Shown here in pieces: positions 8,561 through 18,097 of a DNA stretch of 64,000 nt. The position numbers and the translations under genes are program-made. Every line of letters starts with the position of its first letter. Position 1 is the stretch's first letter. Source of the stretch: Lysobacterales bacterium 63-13 (lineage in GTDB: Bacteria; Pseudomonadota; Gammaproteobacteria; Xanthomonadales; Rhodanobacteraceae); contig MKWR01000011.1 of NCBI GenBank assembly GCA_001899855.1, positions 1 through 64,000 on the forward strand. The letters are read 5' to 3'. The notes under the pieces were generated by a model. That model saw only the letters and a program-made list of their open reading frames with translations. It ran no database searches and had not been told where the DNA came from.

Positions 8561-10978
8561 CTATGGCGCTGGCGCGGGTGGCTTGCGCGAGCGCCATTCG
8601 GCCTCGCGCTGCGGCTTGTGCCACGCCTGGTAGAGCTGGATGAAGGTATCCACGACATCCTGGCTGCGCGGGTGTTCCGCGCCATAGCCTTCGGCATGGA
8701 GCAGCACGTCCCAGGCGATGCCGAGCTCGTTCTCGGCCTCGGCAAATTTCTTTTCCTGCACAAGTATTGTCGCCAGCTCGCGATGCATGATTCCGCGGTA
8801 GGCATTCGAGGCCCAGACGATGTCGCTGTTGCTGGCGGCTGTCCTCGCCCGCGCTTCGGCGCCAGCCAGATCGCCGCTGTCGCGCAGCAACAGTGACAGG
8901 TTGGATTCGGCAATGATCGCCGGCGGGCTTTGCGCGCCGTACAGTTTCTGCGCCAGAGCGGCGCTGCGTTCGTAGTAGGGGCGCGCATCCTCGTTGCGAT
9001 CCTGCTGGCGAATCGCTCCGCCCAGGTTGCTGATCAGGCGCAGCGCGATCGGATGGTCCTTGCCGAAAATGCGTTCAATCAGCGGCAATTGCGGGGCCAG
9101 CAGTTTTTCCGCGTCGGCAAAGCGTTTCTGTTCGAGGGCAATGATGGCCAGGCCGTTGATTGCCGCGAACGTCCGCGAGTGTTCGTCGCCATATTTGGCG
9201 CGACGCGTTGCCAGCAATTCTTCCAGCAAGGACCGCGCTTCATCGAAGCGCGCGGTGTCGATGTCCACGCTGCTGAGGCTGTCGATGCTCGCCTGCACAT
9301 CCTCGCTGTCGTTGCCGAACAGCTTGCGCTGCAAGGCCAGCACGCGCTGGAAGCGCTGCCGCGCCACTTCCGGATTGCCGGTCGCCGCTTCCATGCTGGC
9401 CAGGGTGGATTCCACGCTGAGGCGGTCACGATCCTCGGCAGGCAAGGCCTCGACCATGGCGAAGGCTTCCCGCGCGGCGACCAGGGCATCCTGCAGGCGT
9501 CCCTGGTTCCACAGGTTGATCGAGGCACCCGCGGCAATGCGGCCGATCTCGCCGGGGGCAAGGCGGGCCGAGCGGGCGGCGTCGATAGCGGCGGCAAAGT
9601 GCTGCTGGGCCAGCTCGTAGTCACCCAAGGAACCATAGCTGTCGGCAATCGTGCGTTCGATCCTGGCGCGCACGTCGGGTTGCTCGGACAACTCCTTGCC
9701 GACCCGTTTGGCGGCCTCGTCGAGGATCGTGTGCATCAGCGTGTTGTCCATGCCGCGCGTTCGATCAGGGTCGATGCCGGCCAGCATGCTGCGCACGAAC
9801 TGGGCGATTTGCTCGGCTTTCAAGGCCTCGGCCTTGGCCAGCCTGGCGGACTGGCGGGCCTCGCCGAGGCCATGCACGGCGAGGGCGGTGCCGACCAGCA
9901 AGGCAATCGCGATGATGCCCGCCATGGCAATGCCGAGGCGATGGCGCAGGATGAACGAGCGCGTCCGATAAGCCCGCGTCTGCGGCATGGCGCTGACCGG
10001 GCGGCGTTCGCGATGGCGATCGAGGTCTTCCGCCAGCGCCGTTGCCGAGTCGTAGCGATCGGCACGGTTTTCCGCCAGCGCCTTGCGCAGGATCGCGCGC
10101 AGTTCGGCAGGCAGCTTGTGCGCGGCGGAAAGCAGGTTCGCCGACGCGGATTCGCCATCGCCCGGCGTGGCATCGCTGGCCAGTGCGGTGAGCAAGGTCG
10201 CCTGCGCGGCTCGCGTCGAATGATGCGCATCGCCGGTCAGGCTGGCGGCATCCGCACCGGTGAGGATTTCGCAGAGCATCACGCCGAGCGAGTAGACGTC
10301 GCTGCGCGTGTCGATGTCGCGGCCATGCAGGCCGGCCTGCTCGGGACTCATGTAGACGGCGGTGCCGGCGCGCGCGGAATGCGCCGTGGAAACGGTGCCG
10401 GCATTCCTGGCATCGCCGCCGATGGCGATGCCGAAATCGATGATCTTCGGCATCGGCGTGCCATCGATGTCGCGTACCAGCACGTTGGCCGGTTTCAGGT
10501 CGCGGTGAATGACGCCCTTTTGATGGGCATGCTGCACGCCCTGGCAAATGCGGATGAACAAGGCGATGCGCGCCTCGCGGGACAGCGCATGGCTCCGGCA
10601 ATAATCGGTGACCGATTCGCCTTCGACATATTCCATGGCGATGTACGCATGACCCTCGGCGGTCGTGCCGGCATCGAATATCTGCGCGATGGCCGGGTGC
10701 TGCATCTGCGCCAGCGCCTGCCGCTCAACTTCGAACCAGGCCAGCGCCAGCGGGCTGGCGATTTGTTCGCGAATCAGCTTGAGCGCGACATCGCGATGCA
10801 CCGGCGCGGTCTGCTCGGCGAGGAAGACCTGGCCCATGCCGCCTTCGCCGAGCGCGCGGCGGATCCGGTAGGCACCAATTCGCGTCCCTGCTGCCAGCGT
10901 GTCGGCACCGCTCACCCGCGCTGGCATGCCGTCGAGTTCGGTGGCCGCGGTAGGCGAAGGATCCTGCTCGGGATTCAT
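8561..10978 (-). CDS. Membrane Ser/Thr protein kinase with TPR repeats
   Basis: An 805-residue Hanks-type kinase. The cytoplasmic kinase domain has the glycine loop GEGGMG (44-49), Lys67, the catalytic HRDLKPAN motif (158-165) and DFG (181-183), with an activation-segment YMSPEQAG. A single transmembrane helix follows (about 350-370, IAMAGIIAIALLVGTALAV). Beyond it are roughly 430 residues of tetratricopeptide-type helices with repeated LLAxR and Ax-Y-E-R patterns, probably periplasmic. All catalytic residues are present, so the kinase should be active. The architecture is common in Xanthomonadales, where such kinases often sit beside an ECF-like sigma gene; none is adjacent here. Substrates are unknown. 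It is probably monocistronic. Confidence 0.93.
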   Translation of the reverse strand: MNPEQDPSPTAATELDGMPARVSGADTLAAGTRIGAYRIRRALGEGGMGQVFLAEQTAPVHRDVALKLIREQIASPLALAWFEVERQALAQMQHPAIAQIFDAGTTAEGHAYIAMEYVEGESVTDYCRSHALSREARIALFIRICQGVQHAHQKGVIHRDLKPANVLVRDIDGTPMPKIIDFGIAIGGDARNAGTVSTAHSARAGTAVYMSPEQAGLHGRDIDTRSDVYSLGVMLCEILTGADAASLTGDAHHSTRAAQATLLTALASDATPGDGESASANLLSAAHKLPAELRAILRKALAENRADRYDSATALAEDLDRHRERRPVSAMPQTRAYRTRSFILRHRLGIAMAGIIAIALLVGTALAVHGLGEARQSARLAKAEALKAEQIAQFVRSMLAGIDPDRTRGMDNTLMHTILDEAAKRVGKELSEQPDVRARIERTIADSYGSLGDYELAQQHFAAAIDAARSARLAPGEIGRIAAGASINLWNQGRLQDALVAAREAFAMVEALPAEDRDRLSVESTLASMEAATGNPEVARQRFQRVLALQRKLFGNDSEDVQASIDSLSSVDIDTARFDEARSLLEELLATRRAKYGDEHSRTFAAINGLAIIALEQKRFADAEKLLAPQLPLIERIFGKDHPIALRLISNLGGAIRQQDRNEDARPYYERSAALAQKLYGAQSPPAIIAESNLSLLLRDSGDLAGAEARARTAASNSDIVWASNAYRGIMHRELATILVQEKKFAEAENELGIAWDVLLHAEGYGAEHPRSQDVVDTFIQLYQAWHKPQREAEWRSRKPPAPAP

Positions 10979-11097
10979 GGCGTCCTACCTGGCTGGTCGC
11001 GAACAGTCGATGCCGGCTCGACCGTCGACAGGGGATTTCGAGGGCCTCGGCATCAGCATCGACGAGCCACCGCTTTGCTTGCCAATTGCCGGGGCCA

Positions 11098-11520
11098 TCA
11101 CCACACCCCGGTATTCGGCATCGATGCCCAGGGATCGCGGGGGGCCTGGGCATCGCCCTCCTGCAACAGCTCGATCGAGATCAGGTCGGGCGAGCGCACG
11201 AAGGCCATGCGCCCATCGCGTGGCGGCCGGTTGATGGTCACCCCGGCATCCATCAGGCGCTGGCAGGTGGCGTAGATGTCGGCGACGGCGAAGGCGAGGT
11301 GCCCGAAATTGCGCGCGCTGCCGTAGTCCTCGCTGTCCCAGTTCCAGGTCAGTTCGATCTGCCCGCGCGCGGCATCACCCGGGGCGGCGAGGAAGACCAG
11401 GGTGTAGCGACCCTGCTCATTGTCGCGGCGCGAAATCTCGACAAGGCCAAGCTGGGTGCAATAGAACTCGAGTGAGGCTTCGAGATCCCTCACTCGCACC
11501 ATGCTGTGCAGGAACTTCAT
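11098..11520 (-). CDS. VOC family protein, lactoylglutathione lyase-like
   Basis: A 140-residue two-module vicinal oxygen chelate protein resembling glyoxalase I. It opens with MKFLHSMVRVRDLEASLEFY, where the metal ligand His and the RVRDLE segment match GloA. The second module has NFGHLAFAVADIYATCQRLM and ends in SPDLISIELLQ, with a Glu in the second ligand position. GloA isomerises the hemithioacetal of methylglyoxal and glutathione. The next gene upstream is a glutathione transferase 39 bp away on the same strand, so a small glutathione-dependent detoxification unit is plausible. The C-terminus has a short extra tail (QAPRDPWASMPNTGVW). Confidence 0.85.
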   Translation of the reverse strand: MKFLHSMVRVRDLEASLEFYCTQLGLVEISRRDNEQGRYTLVFLAAPGDAARGQIELTWNWDSEDYGSARNFGHLAFAVADIYATCQRLMDAGVTINRPPRDGRMAFVRSPDLISIELLQEGDAQAPRDPWASMPNTGVW

Positions 11521-11559
11521 GGCATCCTCCGTGTTGTCGGGGAAAGGCTTGCAGTCCGC

Positions 11560-12192
11560 TCACGCCCACTCGGTCAACCCTTCGACCTCGTAGACGCGCT
11601 GCCACGATGGCCGTGCCTTGATGCGCTGGGCAAGGACACTGATCGCCGGCCAGCGATCGGCCGGTTTCGGCATGTTGCGCGACCAGCGCATCAGCATCGT
11701 CGCATACAGATCGAGCAGGCTGAACCTTGCGCCGAGCATGAACGGCCCGTGCGCCGCGAGATGCGCATCGAGGCGATCCCAGGCTGCCTCGATGCGACGG
11801 CGTGCGTACTCGCGCATGGCATCGGCCTGGTCGTCCGGACCGAAGTCGGTGGGATAGAACCATTGGCGGAAGGCCGGTTGCACGGTGTTCGCCAGGTGCA
11901 GCACCCATTGCAGGTAGAGGCCGCGATCGGCGGCGCCGACAACCGGCGCAAGGCCCTTTTCGGCGTGGCGCTCGCCAAGCAGCAGGAGCAGGGCCGCACA
12001 CTCATAGACCGGCGCGCCATCGATGATCAGGGTCGGCACGACGCCGTTGGGATTCAGGCGCAGGTATTCCGGATCCTTCTGCGCCAGGCTGCCGAAATCG
12101 ACCAAGCGCAGTTCGTGCGCCAGGCCGAGTTCGAGCATGGCCAGGTGGACCACCATGCTGGCCGAACCGGGTGAATAGTAGAGGGTGAGCAT
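11560..12192 (-). CDS. Glutathione S-transferase family protein
   Basis: A 210-residue protein. The N-terminal thioredoxin-like domain begins LTLYYSPGSASMVVHLAMLE, where Ser/Tyr in SPGSAS would activate glutathione, and includes GVVPTLIIDGAPVYECAALL, the conserved cis-Pro and glutathione gamma-Glu binding segment. The C-terminal domain is all-helical (AHGPFMLGARFSLLDLYATM), carrying the N-capping S-x-x-D motif. The start at 12192 begins the conserved domain; an upstream in-frame ATG would add 24 unrelated residues. It shares strand and close spacing with the VOC gene downstream. The natural substrate is unknown. Confidence 0.9.
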   Translation of the reverse strand: MLTLYYSPGSASMVVHLAMLELGLAHELRLVDFGSLAQKDPEYLRLNPNGVVPTLIIDGAPVYECAALLLLLGERHAEKGLAPVVGAADRGLYLQWVLHLANTVQPAFRQWFYPTDFGPDDQADAMREYARRRIEAAWDRLDAHLAAHGPFMLGARFSLLDLYATMLMRWSRNMPKPADRWPAISVLAQRIKARPSWQRVYEVEGLTEWA

Positions 12193-12288
12193 GTTGGGTC
12201 CTCGGGGTGTTGGTGATGCCGGTCGGTCTGCTTGATCGCCACCGACAGAAGCCGGCCGGGCCATTTTCGCTTCGATGATTTTCCGGCG

Positions 12289-14304
12289 TTACTGCTTCGG
12301 GGTTGGCCGGATGCTGACGGCGCGGAACAAGGCGTCGGCGTCGTACAGGCGATCGCCGCGAATCGTCGTGCGCACCTTGCGGATGTCGGCCATGTTGATG
12401 GTCGGATCGCCGTCGACGAGGATCAGGTCCGAGACATACCCGGGCGCAACGCGGCCATAGTCGCCGTCGCGCTTCATCACTTCGGCGCTGCCGCTGGTGG
12501 CGATGCGCAACACGTCTTTTGGCGGAATGCCGGCCTCGACATAGAGTTCCAGTTCGCGTGGCAGGGTCATGCCGGCCAGGTTGTCCGTTCCGGCAACAAT
12601 GTGCACGCCGCTGCGATGGAGCACGCCGACCATGTTGACCATGGCCTGGTAGGAGTCGCGGAACAGTGCCTGCTGGCCGGGTTTCATTTCCAGGCCGCCC
12701 GCGCCGGAGCGGATCTGCCGCTGCCAGGTGGTCGGGAAGCGATCGACGATCGCCGCAAAGCCCGGACCGGGCACACCGGGGCGGCCGAGGAACATGTCCT
12801 CGAATGTGCCGACGGTCGGATCGACGACGATGTCGCGATCCTTCAGCAACTGGATGAAATCGCGCACCGGCGGCGAGCTCAGGTCGAGTGCCGCGCCGTG
12901 CTCGGCGACTGCGGTGAAACGCGCCGGCGTGCGCGTGTCCTGCACCTTGTCGAACATGAAATTGAGGAACAGCATGTTGACGTGCTGGATCTCGTCGGCA
13001 CCGTTCTCGACGAACTGGCGCGCGGTCATGAACGCCGGCACGTGGCCGCTGACGCGCAAGCCTTGCTCGTGCGCGGCCTTGGCGATGATCGGCATCAGTT
13101 CGGGTTTCACCGAGCTGTAGATCTTGATCTGCTCGTGGCCGGTTTCCTTGTACATCTTCACCGCATCGAGCGCTTCCTTCTCGTTGTCGACGAGGACCTT
13201 GGTCGGTCCGGCGAACGGGCCTTTGCCATCGATGATGCCGGCGCGGATGATGCGCGGGCCGATGTCCTTGCCGGCCTCGATGCCATCGATCAGGGCCTTC
13301 AGCGTTTCCACCTGGTTGGCCATGTCGCGCACCGTGGTCACGCCCGAGGCGAGGTCGAGCAGGCCGTCGGCCCCGCCAGTGAAATGCACGTGCATGTCCC
13401 ACAGGCCCGGCATGAGGAAGTGATTGCCGCCATCGAGCTCCTCGACACCATCCAGCAGCGAGACATCGGCCTCGCCAATGGAGACGATCCTGCCGGCATC
13501 GATCAGCACGGCGCGACCATTGACCACTTCACCGCTCGGTGGATCGAACACGCGCACGTTGCGGATCAGCAGCGGCGAGGTCAGCTGCCGCGTCAATTCG
13601 CTGGCGCGGGCTTCGGCGAGGCGTTTTTCCTCCTGCTCCTGGCGATCGCCGATGGTCTTGATCGCATCCTCGAAGCCTTCGCGGATCAGGGTGCTCCAGC
13701 CCGAATAGCTGGCAAAGAAGCGCTGGTCCTGGTCGAGCCAGACGAAATCCGGCAACAGGTTGAGCCCATTCAACGCATACAGGTCGACGCTGCGCGATGC
13801 GTCCTTGCCTTGCACCTGCACGGTGGCGAGCTTGTGGATGCTGGCCACGCCGGCGGGCACCAGCGCCAGCTTGTGTTCGGGCGCGGCGAGTGCAGCGCGG
13901 GCCAGCAGGATCGAATCCTCGGGTACCTGGTTGAGGCCGAGGAAGAAGCTCGATCCGGCAAGCGTGCGCTTGTCGTCCTCGGAGGCATTCTTCCAGCTCA
14001 ACGCATCGCCATTGCGCGTATAGGTTTCCGCGACCGGCGCCTTCAGGTAATCGACGCCTTTCAGCTCGATCGACGTCGGCATGCCGTGGGCATCGAGCAC
14101 GTAGATGGCATCGAGGTTCGGCCCGCGCCCGCGATCGTTGAACTCGAAATGCACGGCGAGCTTGCCATCGTCGCCGTAGCGCGCCTCCTGGAATCCGGCC
14201 TTGGCACCGGCCACCAGCAAGGTGCTGCGCTCAACGCGCTCGGCGGCATGCACCGACGTCGCCGCGACGAGCACGGCGAAGAGGATCACGGACATTGTCT
14301 TCAT
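12289..14304 (-). CDS. Exported amidohydrolase family protein
   Basis: A 671-residue secreted metal-dependent hydrolase. A signal peptide (MSVILFAVLVAATSVHAA) precedes about 210 residues of family-specific N-terminal domain. The amidohydrolase domain then starts RNVRVFDPPSG, with the metal-binding MHVHF in GLWDMHVHFTGG, GVTTVRDM, a later SGHVPAFM His, and the terminal GTDNLAGM Asp. This arrangement fits imidazolonepropionase/prolidase-like members of the superfamily, which hydrolyse peptides or cyclic amides. The start at 14304 follows a GGGGA site. It is divergent from the M3 peptidase gene, and both products are exported or envelope-bound hydrolases, so a shared peptide-degrading role is possible but only inferred. 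Confidence 0.88.
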   Translation of the reverse strand: MKTMSVILFAVLVAATSVHAAERVERSTLLVAGAKAGFQEARYGDDGKLAVHFEFNDRGRGPNLDAIYVLDAHGMPTSIELKGVDYLKAPVAETYTRNGDALSWKNASEDDKRTLAGSSFFLGLNQVPEDSILLARAALAAPEHKLALVPAGVASIHKLATVQVQGKDASRSVDLYALNGLNLLPDFVWLDQDQRFFASYSGWSTLIREGFEDAIKTIGDRQEQEEKRLAEARASELTRQLTSPLLIRNVRVFDPPSGEVVNGRAVLIDAGRIVSIGEADVSLLDGVEELDGGNHFLMPGLWDMHVHFTGGADGLLDLASGVTTVRDMANQVETLKALIDGIEAGKDIGPRIIRAGIIDGKGPFAGPTKVLVDNEKEALDAVKMYKETGHEQIKIYSSVKPELMPIIAKAAHEQGLRVSGHVPAFMTARQFVENGADEIQHVNMLFLNFMFDKVQDTRTPARFTAVAEHGAALDLSSPPVRDFIQLLKDRDIVVDPTVGTFEDMFLGRPGVPGPGFAAIVDRFPTTWQRQIRSGAGGLEMKPGQQALFRDSYQAMVNMVGVLHRSGVHIVAGTDNLAGMTLPRELELYVEAGIPPKDVLRIATSGSAEVMKRDGDYGRVAPGYVSDLILVDGDPTINMADIRKVRTTIRGDRLYDADALFRAVSIRPTPKQ

Positions 14305-14469
14305 TGCAATTCCCCAGGGTTTCAACCGGGGCATTATGGCTTCATCGGCGCCTGGATTGCCGCCGGCACCCGGCGGTTTCGTTGCCAGCACCTGCACATG
14401 ACCTCCCGCACTTGGCGGAATCGGCCGTTCAGGACTATTGTGCGAATCCACTGTCCCCGGGAATCCCCC

Positions 14470-16629
14470 ATGATCCGATCCGCACTTGCCGCCGCCATGG
14501 TCGTCGCGCTGGCTGCCTGTTCGTCTCCATCGACGGACAGCACCTCGACGCCCGCCAGCGCACCCGCCGCCACTGCCGAGGTTGCTGCCCCCGTGAATGC
14601 CCTGCTGACTGCCAGCACCCTGCCGATGCAGGCACCGCCCTTCGACAAGATCAAGGATGCCGACTTCCAGCCGGCAATCGAGGAAGGCATGCGCCAACAG
14701 TTGGCCGAGATCGAGAAGATCGCCAACAACCCGCAGGCACCGGACTTCGCCAACACCTTCGAAGCCATGGAGCGCAGCGGCGAGCTGCTCACCCGCTCGG
14801 CACGCATCTTCTTCAGCCTGGCCCAGGCCAACACCAATGACACCCTGCAGGCGGCCCAGGTCGCGCTGGCCCCGAAGATGGCCGAACACAGCGATGCCAT
14901 CCACCTCAACGCCAACCTGTTCAAGCGCGTCAAGGCGATCTACGACGCCCGCGAAAGCAGCGGCTTCGATGCCTTGCAGATGCGCGTGGTGGAGAAGACC
15001 TACACCGATTTCGTGCGTGCCGGTGCCCAGCTGGGCGACGAGGATCAAGCCAAGCTGCGCGCACTCAACAAGGAGGAGTCGACGCTCTCCACCGAGTTCC
15101 AGAACAAGCTGCTTGCCGCCACCAATGCCGGTGCCGTCGAGGTCGATGACAAGGCCCTGCTCGATGGCCTTGGCGAAGGTGGCATTGCCGCGGCGGCAGA
15201 TGCGGCGAAGGACGCCAAGCTCGCCGATGGCAAGTATCTGCTGACCCTGCAGAACACCACGCAGCAGCCGGTGCTTGGATCATTGACCAACCGTGACCTG
15301 CGCCTGAAGGTGCTTGCCGCTTCGGAAACCCGTGCCAGCCATGGCGACGCCAACGACACGCGCACGCTCATCTCGCGTCTTGCGCAGTTGCGCGCCGAGC
15401 GCGCCAAGCTGCTCGGCTACGCCAACTTTTCCGCCTACAGCCTGGCCGACCAGATGGCCGAGAAGCCGGAGAATGCGGTCAAGCTGATGACCGACATGGT
15501 TCCGGCCGCCACCGCACGCGCGCGCAGCGAAGCCGGCAAGATCCAGAAGGTGATCGATGCGCAGAAGGGCGGCTTCAAGCTCACTGCGGCCGACTGGGAT
15601 CTCTATGCCGACCAGGTGCGCAAGGCCGAGTTCGATCTCGACGAAGCCGCAATCAAGCCCTACTTCGAACTCGACCGCGTGCTCAACGACGGCGTGTTTT
15701 TCGCCGCCAACCAGCTCTACGGCCTGACCTTCAAGGAGCGCCATGACCTGCCGGTCTACCAGCCCGACGTGCGCGTGTTCGACGTGTTCGATGCCGACGG
15801 CCAGCAGCTCGCCCTGTTCTACGCCGATTTCTACAAGCGCCCGAGCAAGAGCGGCGGTGCCTGGATGGATGTGTTCGTCGAACAGAACGGCCTCACCGGC
15901 ACCAAGCCGGTTGTCTTCAATGTCTGCAACTTCACCAAGCCGGCCGAAGGCCAGCCCGCCCTGCTCAGCTTCGATGACGTGACCACGATGTTCCACGAGT
16001 TCGGTCACGCCCTGCACGGCATGTTCTCCAACGTGAAGTACCCGAGCATCGCCGGCACCAACACTTCGCGCGATTTCGTCGAATTCCCCTCGCAGTTCAA
16101 CGAGAACTGGGCGCTTGAGCCGAGCGTGTTCGCGCACTACGCCAAGCACCACGAAACCGGCGAGCCGATGCCGCAGGCGCTGGTCGACAAGATCGTCAAG
16201 GCACGCGCCTTCAACCAGGGTTACGCCACCGTCGAATACCTCGCCGCGGCACTGCTCGACCAGGCCTGGCACCAGTTGCCGGCAGACGCGCCCTTGCAGG
16301 ATGTCGACAAGTTCGAGCTGGATGCGCTCAATCGCTACAAGATCAACGTCGCCGAAGTGCCGCCGCGCTACAAGACCCCGTACTTCGCGCACATCTGGGG
16401 TGGCGGTTATTCAGCCGGCTACTACGCCTACCTGTGGGCCGAAGTGCTCGATCACGACGCCTTCCAGTGGTTCAAGGAACACGGCGGCATGAGCCGCGAA
16501 AACGGCCAGACCTTCCGCGACCAGGTGCTCTCGCGCGGCAATTCGGAAGAACTGGCAAAAATGTACCGGGAGTTCCGCGGCAAGGATCCCAGCGTGGAAC
16601 CGCTGCTCGAGTTCCGCGGCTTGAAGTAG
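14470..16629 (+). CDS. dcp: M3 family oligopeptidase (Dcp-like) lipoprotein
   Basis: A 719-residue thermolysin-like zinc oligopeptidase of family M3. The zinc site HEFGH is at residues 509-513 in MFHEFGHALHGMFS. The C-terminal substrate-binding segment includes YFAHIWGGGYSAGYYAYLWAEVLDHDAF, where the Tyr/His residues bind the peptide. Unlike cytosolic Dcp/OpdA it starts with a lipoprotein signal (AALAACSS-type lipobox), so it should be anchored in the outer membrane or periplasm. The start at 14470 begins this signal. Peptidyl-dipeptidase Dcp of E. coli removes C-terminal dipeptides; OpdA-type activity is the alternative. It is followed by a strong terminator. Confidence 0.93.
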   Translation: MIRSALAAAMVVALAACSSPSTDSTSTPASAPAATAEVAAPVNALLTASTLPMQAPPFDKIKDADFQPAIEEGMRQQLAEIEKIANNPQAPDFANTFEAMERSGELLTRSARIFFSLAQANTNDTLQAAQVALAPKMAEHSDAIHLNANLFKRVKAIYDARESSGFDALQMRVVEKTYTDFVRAGAQLGDEDQAKLRALNKEESTLSTEFQNKLLAATNAGAVEVDDKALLDGLGEGGIAAAADAAKDAKLADGKYLLTLQNTTQQPVLGSLTNRDLRLKVLAASETRASHGDANDTRTLISRLAQLRAERAKLLGYANFSAYSLADQMAEKPENAVKLMTDMVPAATARARSEAGKIQKVIDAQKGGFKLTAADWDLYADQVRKAEFDLDEAAIKPYFELDRVLNDGVFFAANQLYGLTFKERHDLPVYQPDVRVFDVFDADGQQLALFYADFYKRPSKSGGAWMDVFVEQNGLTGTKPVVFNVCNFTKPAEGQPALLSFDDVTTMFHEFGHALHGMFSNVKYPSIAGTNTSRDFVEFPSQFNENWALEPSVFAHYAKHHETGEPMPQALVDKIVKARAFNQGYATVEYLAAALLDQAWHQLPADAPLQDVDKFELDALNRYKINVAEVPPRYKTPYFAHIWGGGYSAGYYAYLWAEVLDHDAFQWFKEHGGMSRENGQTFRDQVLSRGNSEELAKMYREFRGKDPSVEPLLEFRGLK

Positions 16630-16671
16630 GCAAGGCCGGCGACATCGTCGCCGCATCCTTGCAGCAAGGGA

Positions 16672-16696
16672 AAGGCCGGCAATCGCCGGCCTTTTT
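16672..16696 (+). terminator. Rho-independent terminator of the M3 peptidase gene
   Basis: A perfect 9-bp stem AAGGCCGGC/GCCGGCCTT with loop AATC, ending in a run of T, 42 bp after the stop codon. Confidence 0.9.
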
Positions 16697-16865
16697 CGTC
16701 ACAGCCATTCCTCGATCGAATCACGCATCACCACGCCAGGCGGCGGCCACATCGCTGCAATGCACGCATGCACGTGCAGGTCGGCGCAATCCAGTGTGCG
16801 GATTGCCTTCAAGGAAGGCTGGATCGGTCATTGCGGCCAGGGCAGCGTTGCCCTGCACAGGCCAA

Positions 16866-17570
16866 TCAATCAGGCGCCTGGTTTCCCGCCCAATGCACGC
16901 GGTTCCATTCCAGCCTGCGGCTGCGCCAGTGGCTGTCGATGGCTTGCGTGAAGTTGGCTCGAACCAGCTTGCCCCGCGCAAGCAGCCAATTCTCATCCTC
17001 GCGGCGCACGATGACGCCCTCCAGCATGCCGTCGCGATAACGGCTGTTCCAGAGTTCCACGCCCTCCTTCAGCATGGCCAGGGTATGGCGGCCCTCGGCC
17101 AGGCGTGGCACCGCGGCCAGGCGCAGCTGCTGCGCCAGTGCGTTGCGCCGTGGCGTGCTCCAGAACTTTTGCTTGCGCCGGTCGTAGACGTCAAAAAGCA
17201 GCCACCAGTCCGGCAGCGCGGGGTAATCGAGCGAATGGCGCGCGGCACACCATTCGCCAAAGGCGATCAGGTGTTCGCCCAGCGCCTCGGCCAGGGCGAC
17301 CCCGTGCACCGACATCCAGTCGGGCAGGCGCTGGAACTGCCCCTCATGCGGTGTGAGCAGATACTGTCCGCGGTTCTGTGCACGCAACAGGCCGTTCGGC
17401 CCCACCGAGAAACCGAGATTGGCGCCATCGAGTTTTTCCTCGACGACCACCTGACCCTCCAGCAGGGCGCTCGCCTCCTCAGGTGAAAGCACCTTGTCGT
17501 CGCGGGGTGTGCCTGCGCCAAGCCAGATGATGTGGGGGGTATGCGGGAAGCGGAAGAAATCTTCGTTCAT
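16866..17570 (-). CDS. ATP-dependent RNA ligase, third gene of AAA-PIN-ligase operon
   Basis: A 234-residue nucleotidyltransferase-fold RNA ligase. Motif I is EEKLDGANLG with the adenylated lysine at residue 46. Motif IIIa/III is seen in AFGEWCAARHS and LLFDVYDR, motif IV as LEGVIVRRE and motif V as ARGKLVRANF, so the active site is complete. No separate C-terminal domain is present, matching small stand-alone bacterial RNA ligases. It would seal 3'-OH/5'-phosphate RNA ends through an AMP-RNA intermediate. The start at 17570 overlaps the stop of the PIN gene in an ATGA. Coupling to a nuclease suggests repair of broken RNA, for example tRNA, or control of the nuclease effect; this is inference. 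Confidence 0.88.
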   Translation of the reverse strand: MNEDFFRFPHTPHIIWLGAGTPRDDKVLSPEEASALLEGQVVVEEKLDGANLGFSVGPNGLLRAQNRGQYLLTPHEGQFQRLPDWMSVHGVALAEALGEHLIAFGEWCAARHSLDYPALPDWWLLFDVYDRRKQKFWSTPRRNALAQQLRLAAVPRLAEGRHTLAMLKEGVELWNSRYRDGMLEGVIVRREDENWLLARGKLVRANFTQAIDSHWRSRRLEWNRVHWAGNQAPD

Positions 17571-18097
17571 GGCAGTTCGGGAAGCGCTTCGTCCGGGAAC
17601 TTGCCGGCAAAGAATCGGCGGGCATCGTCCGGGCAAAGGAATTCGACCCGGATACCCGCTGCAGCCAGGTCAGGCCACCAACGCAGCCACTTGCAATCCA
17701 CGGCTTGCAGGATCGGCGGCTTGTGCGCGTGCGCATTCGATATCGCCGGGAACTTGCGATCGGACGGATCGAAGTCCGCCTCCAGCGCCGCAACCGGGAA
17801 CTCCGCGAATTGATTCACTGCCACTTCCGTCAATGTGACATGAGCCACCCGGCTTGGATTTGCCTTATTCTGCTGCAGCCATTTCAGGAACGCGGTACCA
17901 ACCCCTTTGCCTCGCTTCGGGTCGAGCTTGTGCTGGTACTCGCCCAATACCCGGTAGCCGTCGTCAACGACGACCGTGGCCGACGCCATGATCGTCTGCA
18001 GCCGATCCACGCACGACAGGACACATTCCTCCGACGCGGCCTCATGCCTGCCTTCGGCGACCAGCAGCACATTGGTATCCACGACCACGTCAGCCAT
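17567..18097 (-). CDS. PIN-domain nuclease-like protein of the AAA-PIN-ligase operon
   Basis: A 176-residue protein with the PIN fold pattern. The first acidic site is VVVDTNVLLVAEG (Asp7, Asn9), a middle Glu lies in LGEYQ (Glu53), and the late acidic cluster is FDPSDRKFPAIS (Asp110, Asp113) followed by Asp134 in QAVDCKWLRW. This is the usual four-acid arrangement of VapC-like metal-dependent RNases. It is longer than VapC (about 130), with an extra segment at 56-83 and a C-terminal extension. No adjacent antitoxin gene is seen. Instead the gene is sandwiched, with overlapping ends, between an AAA ATPase and an RNA ligase. The likely role is as an effector RNase controlled by the ATPase; the target is unknown. 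Confidence 0.8.
   Translation of the reverse strand: MADVVVDTNVLLVAEGRHEAASEECVLSCVDRLQTIMASATVVVDDGYRVLGEYQHKLDPKRGKGVGTAFLKWLQQNKANPSRVAHVTLTEVAVNQFAEFPVAALEADFDPSDRKFPAISNAHAHKPPILQAVDCKWLRWWPDLAAAGIRVEFLCPDDARRFFAGKFPDEALPELP

Noticed and set aside
8930-11275. Long plus-strand open frame across the kinase gene
   Set aside because: Antisense shadow; the minus-strand frame has complete kinase motifs and the plus-strand protein shows no domain.
12232-14469. A very long plus-strand open frame opposite the amidohydrolase gene, joining the M3 peptidase frame
   Set aside because: It mirrors the codon positions of the real minus-strand gene; high GC removes stops on the complement. The peptidase has its own lipoprotein signal at 14470.
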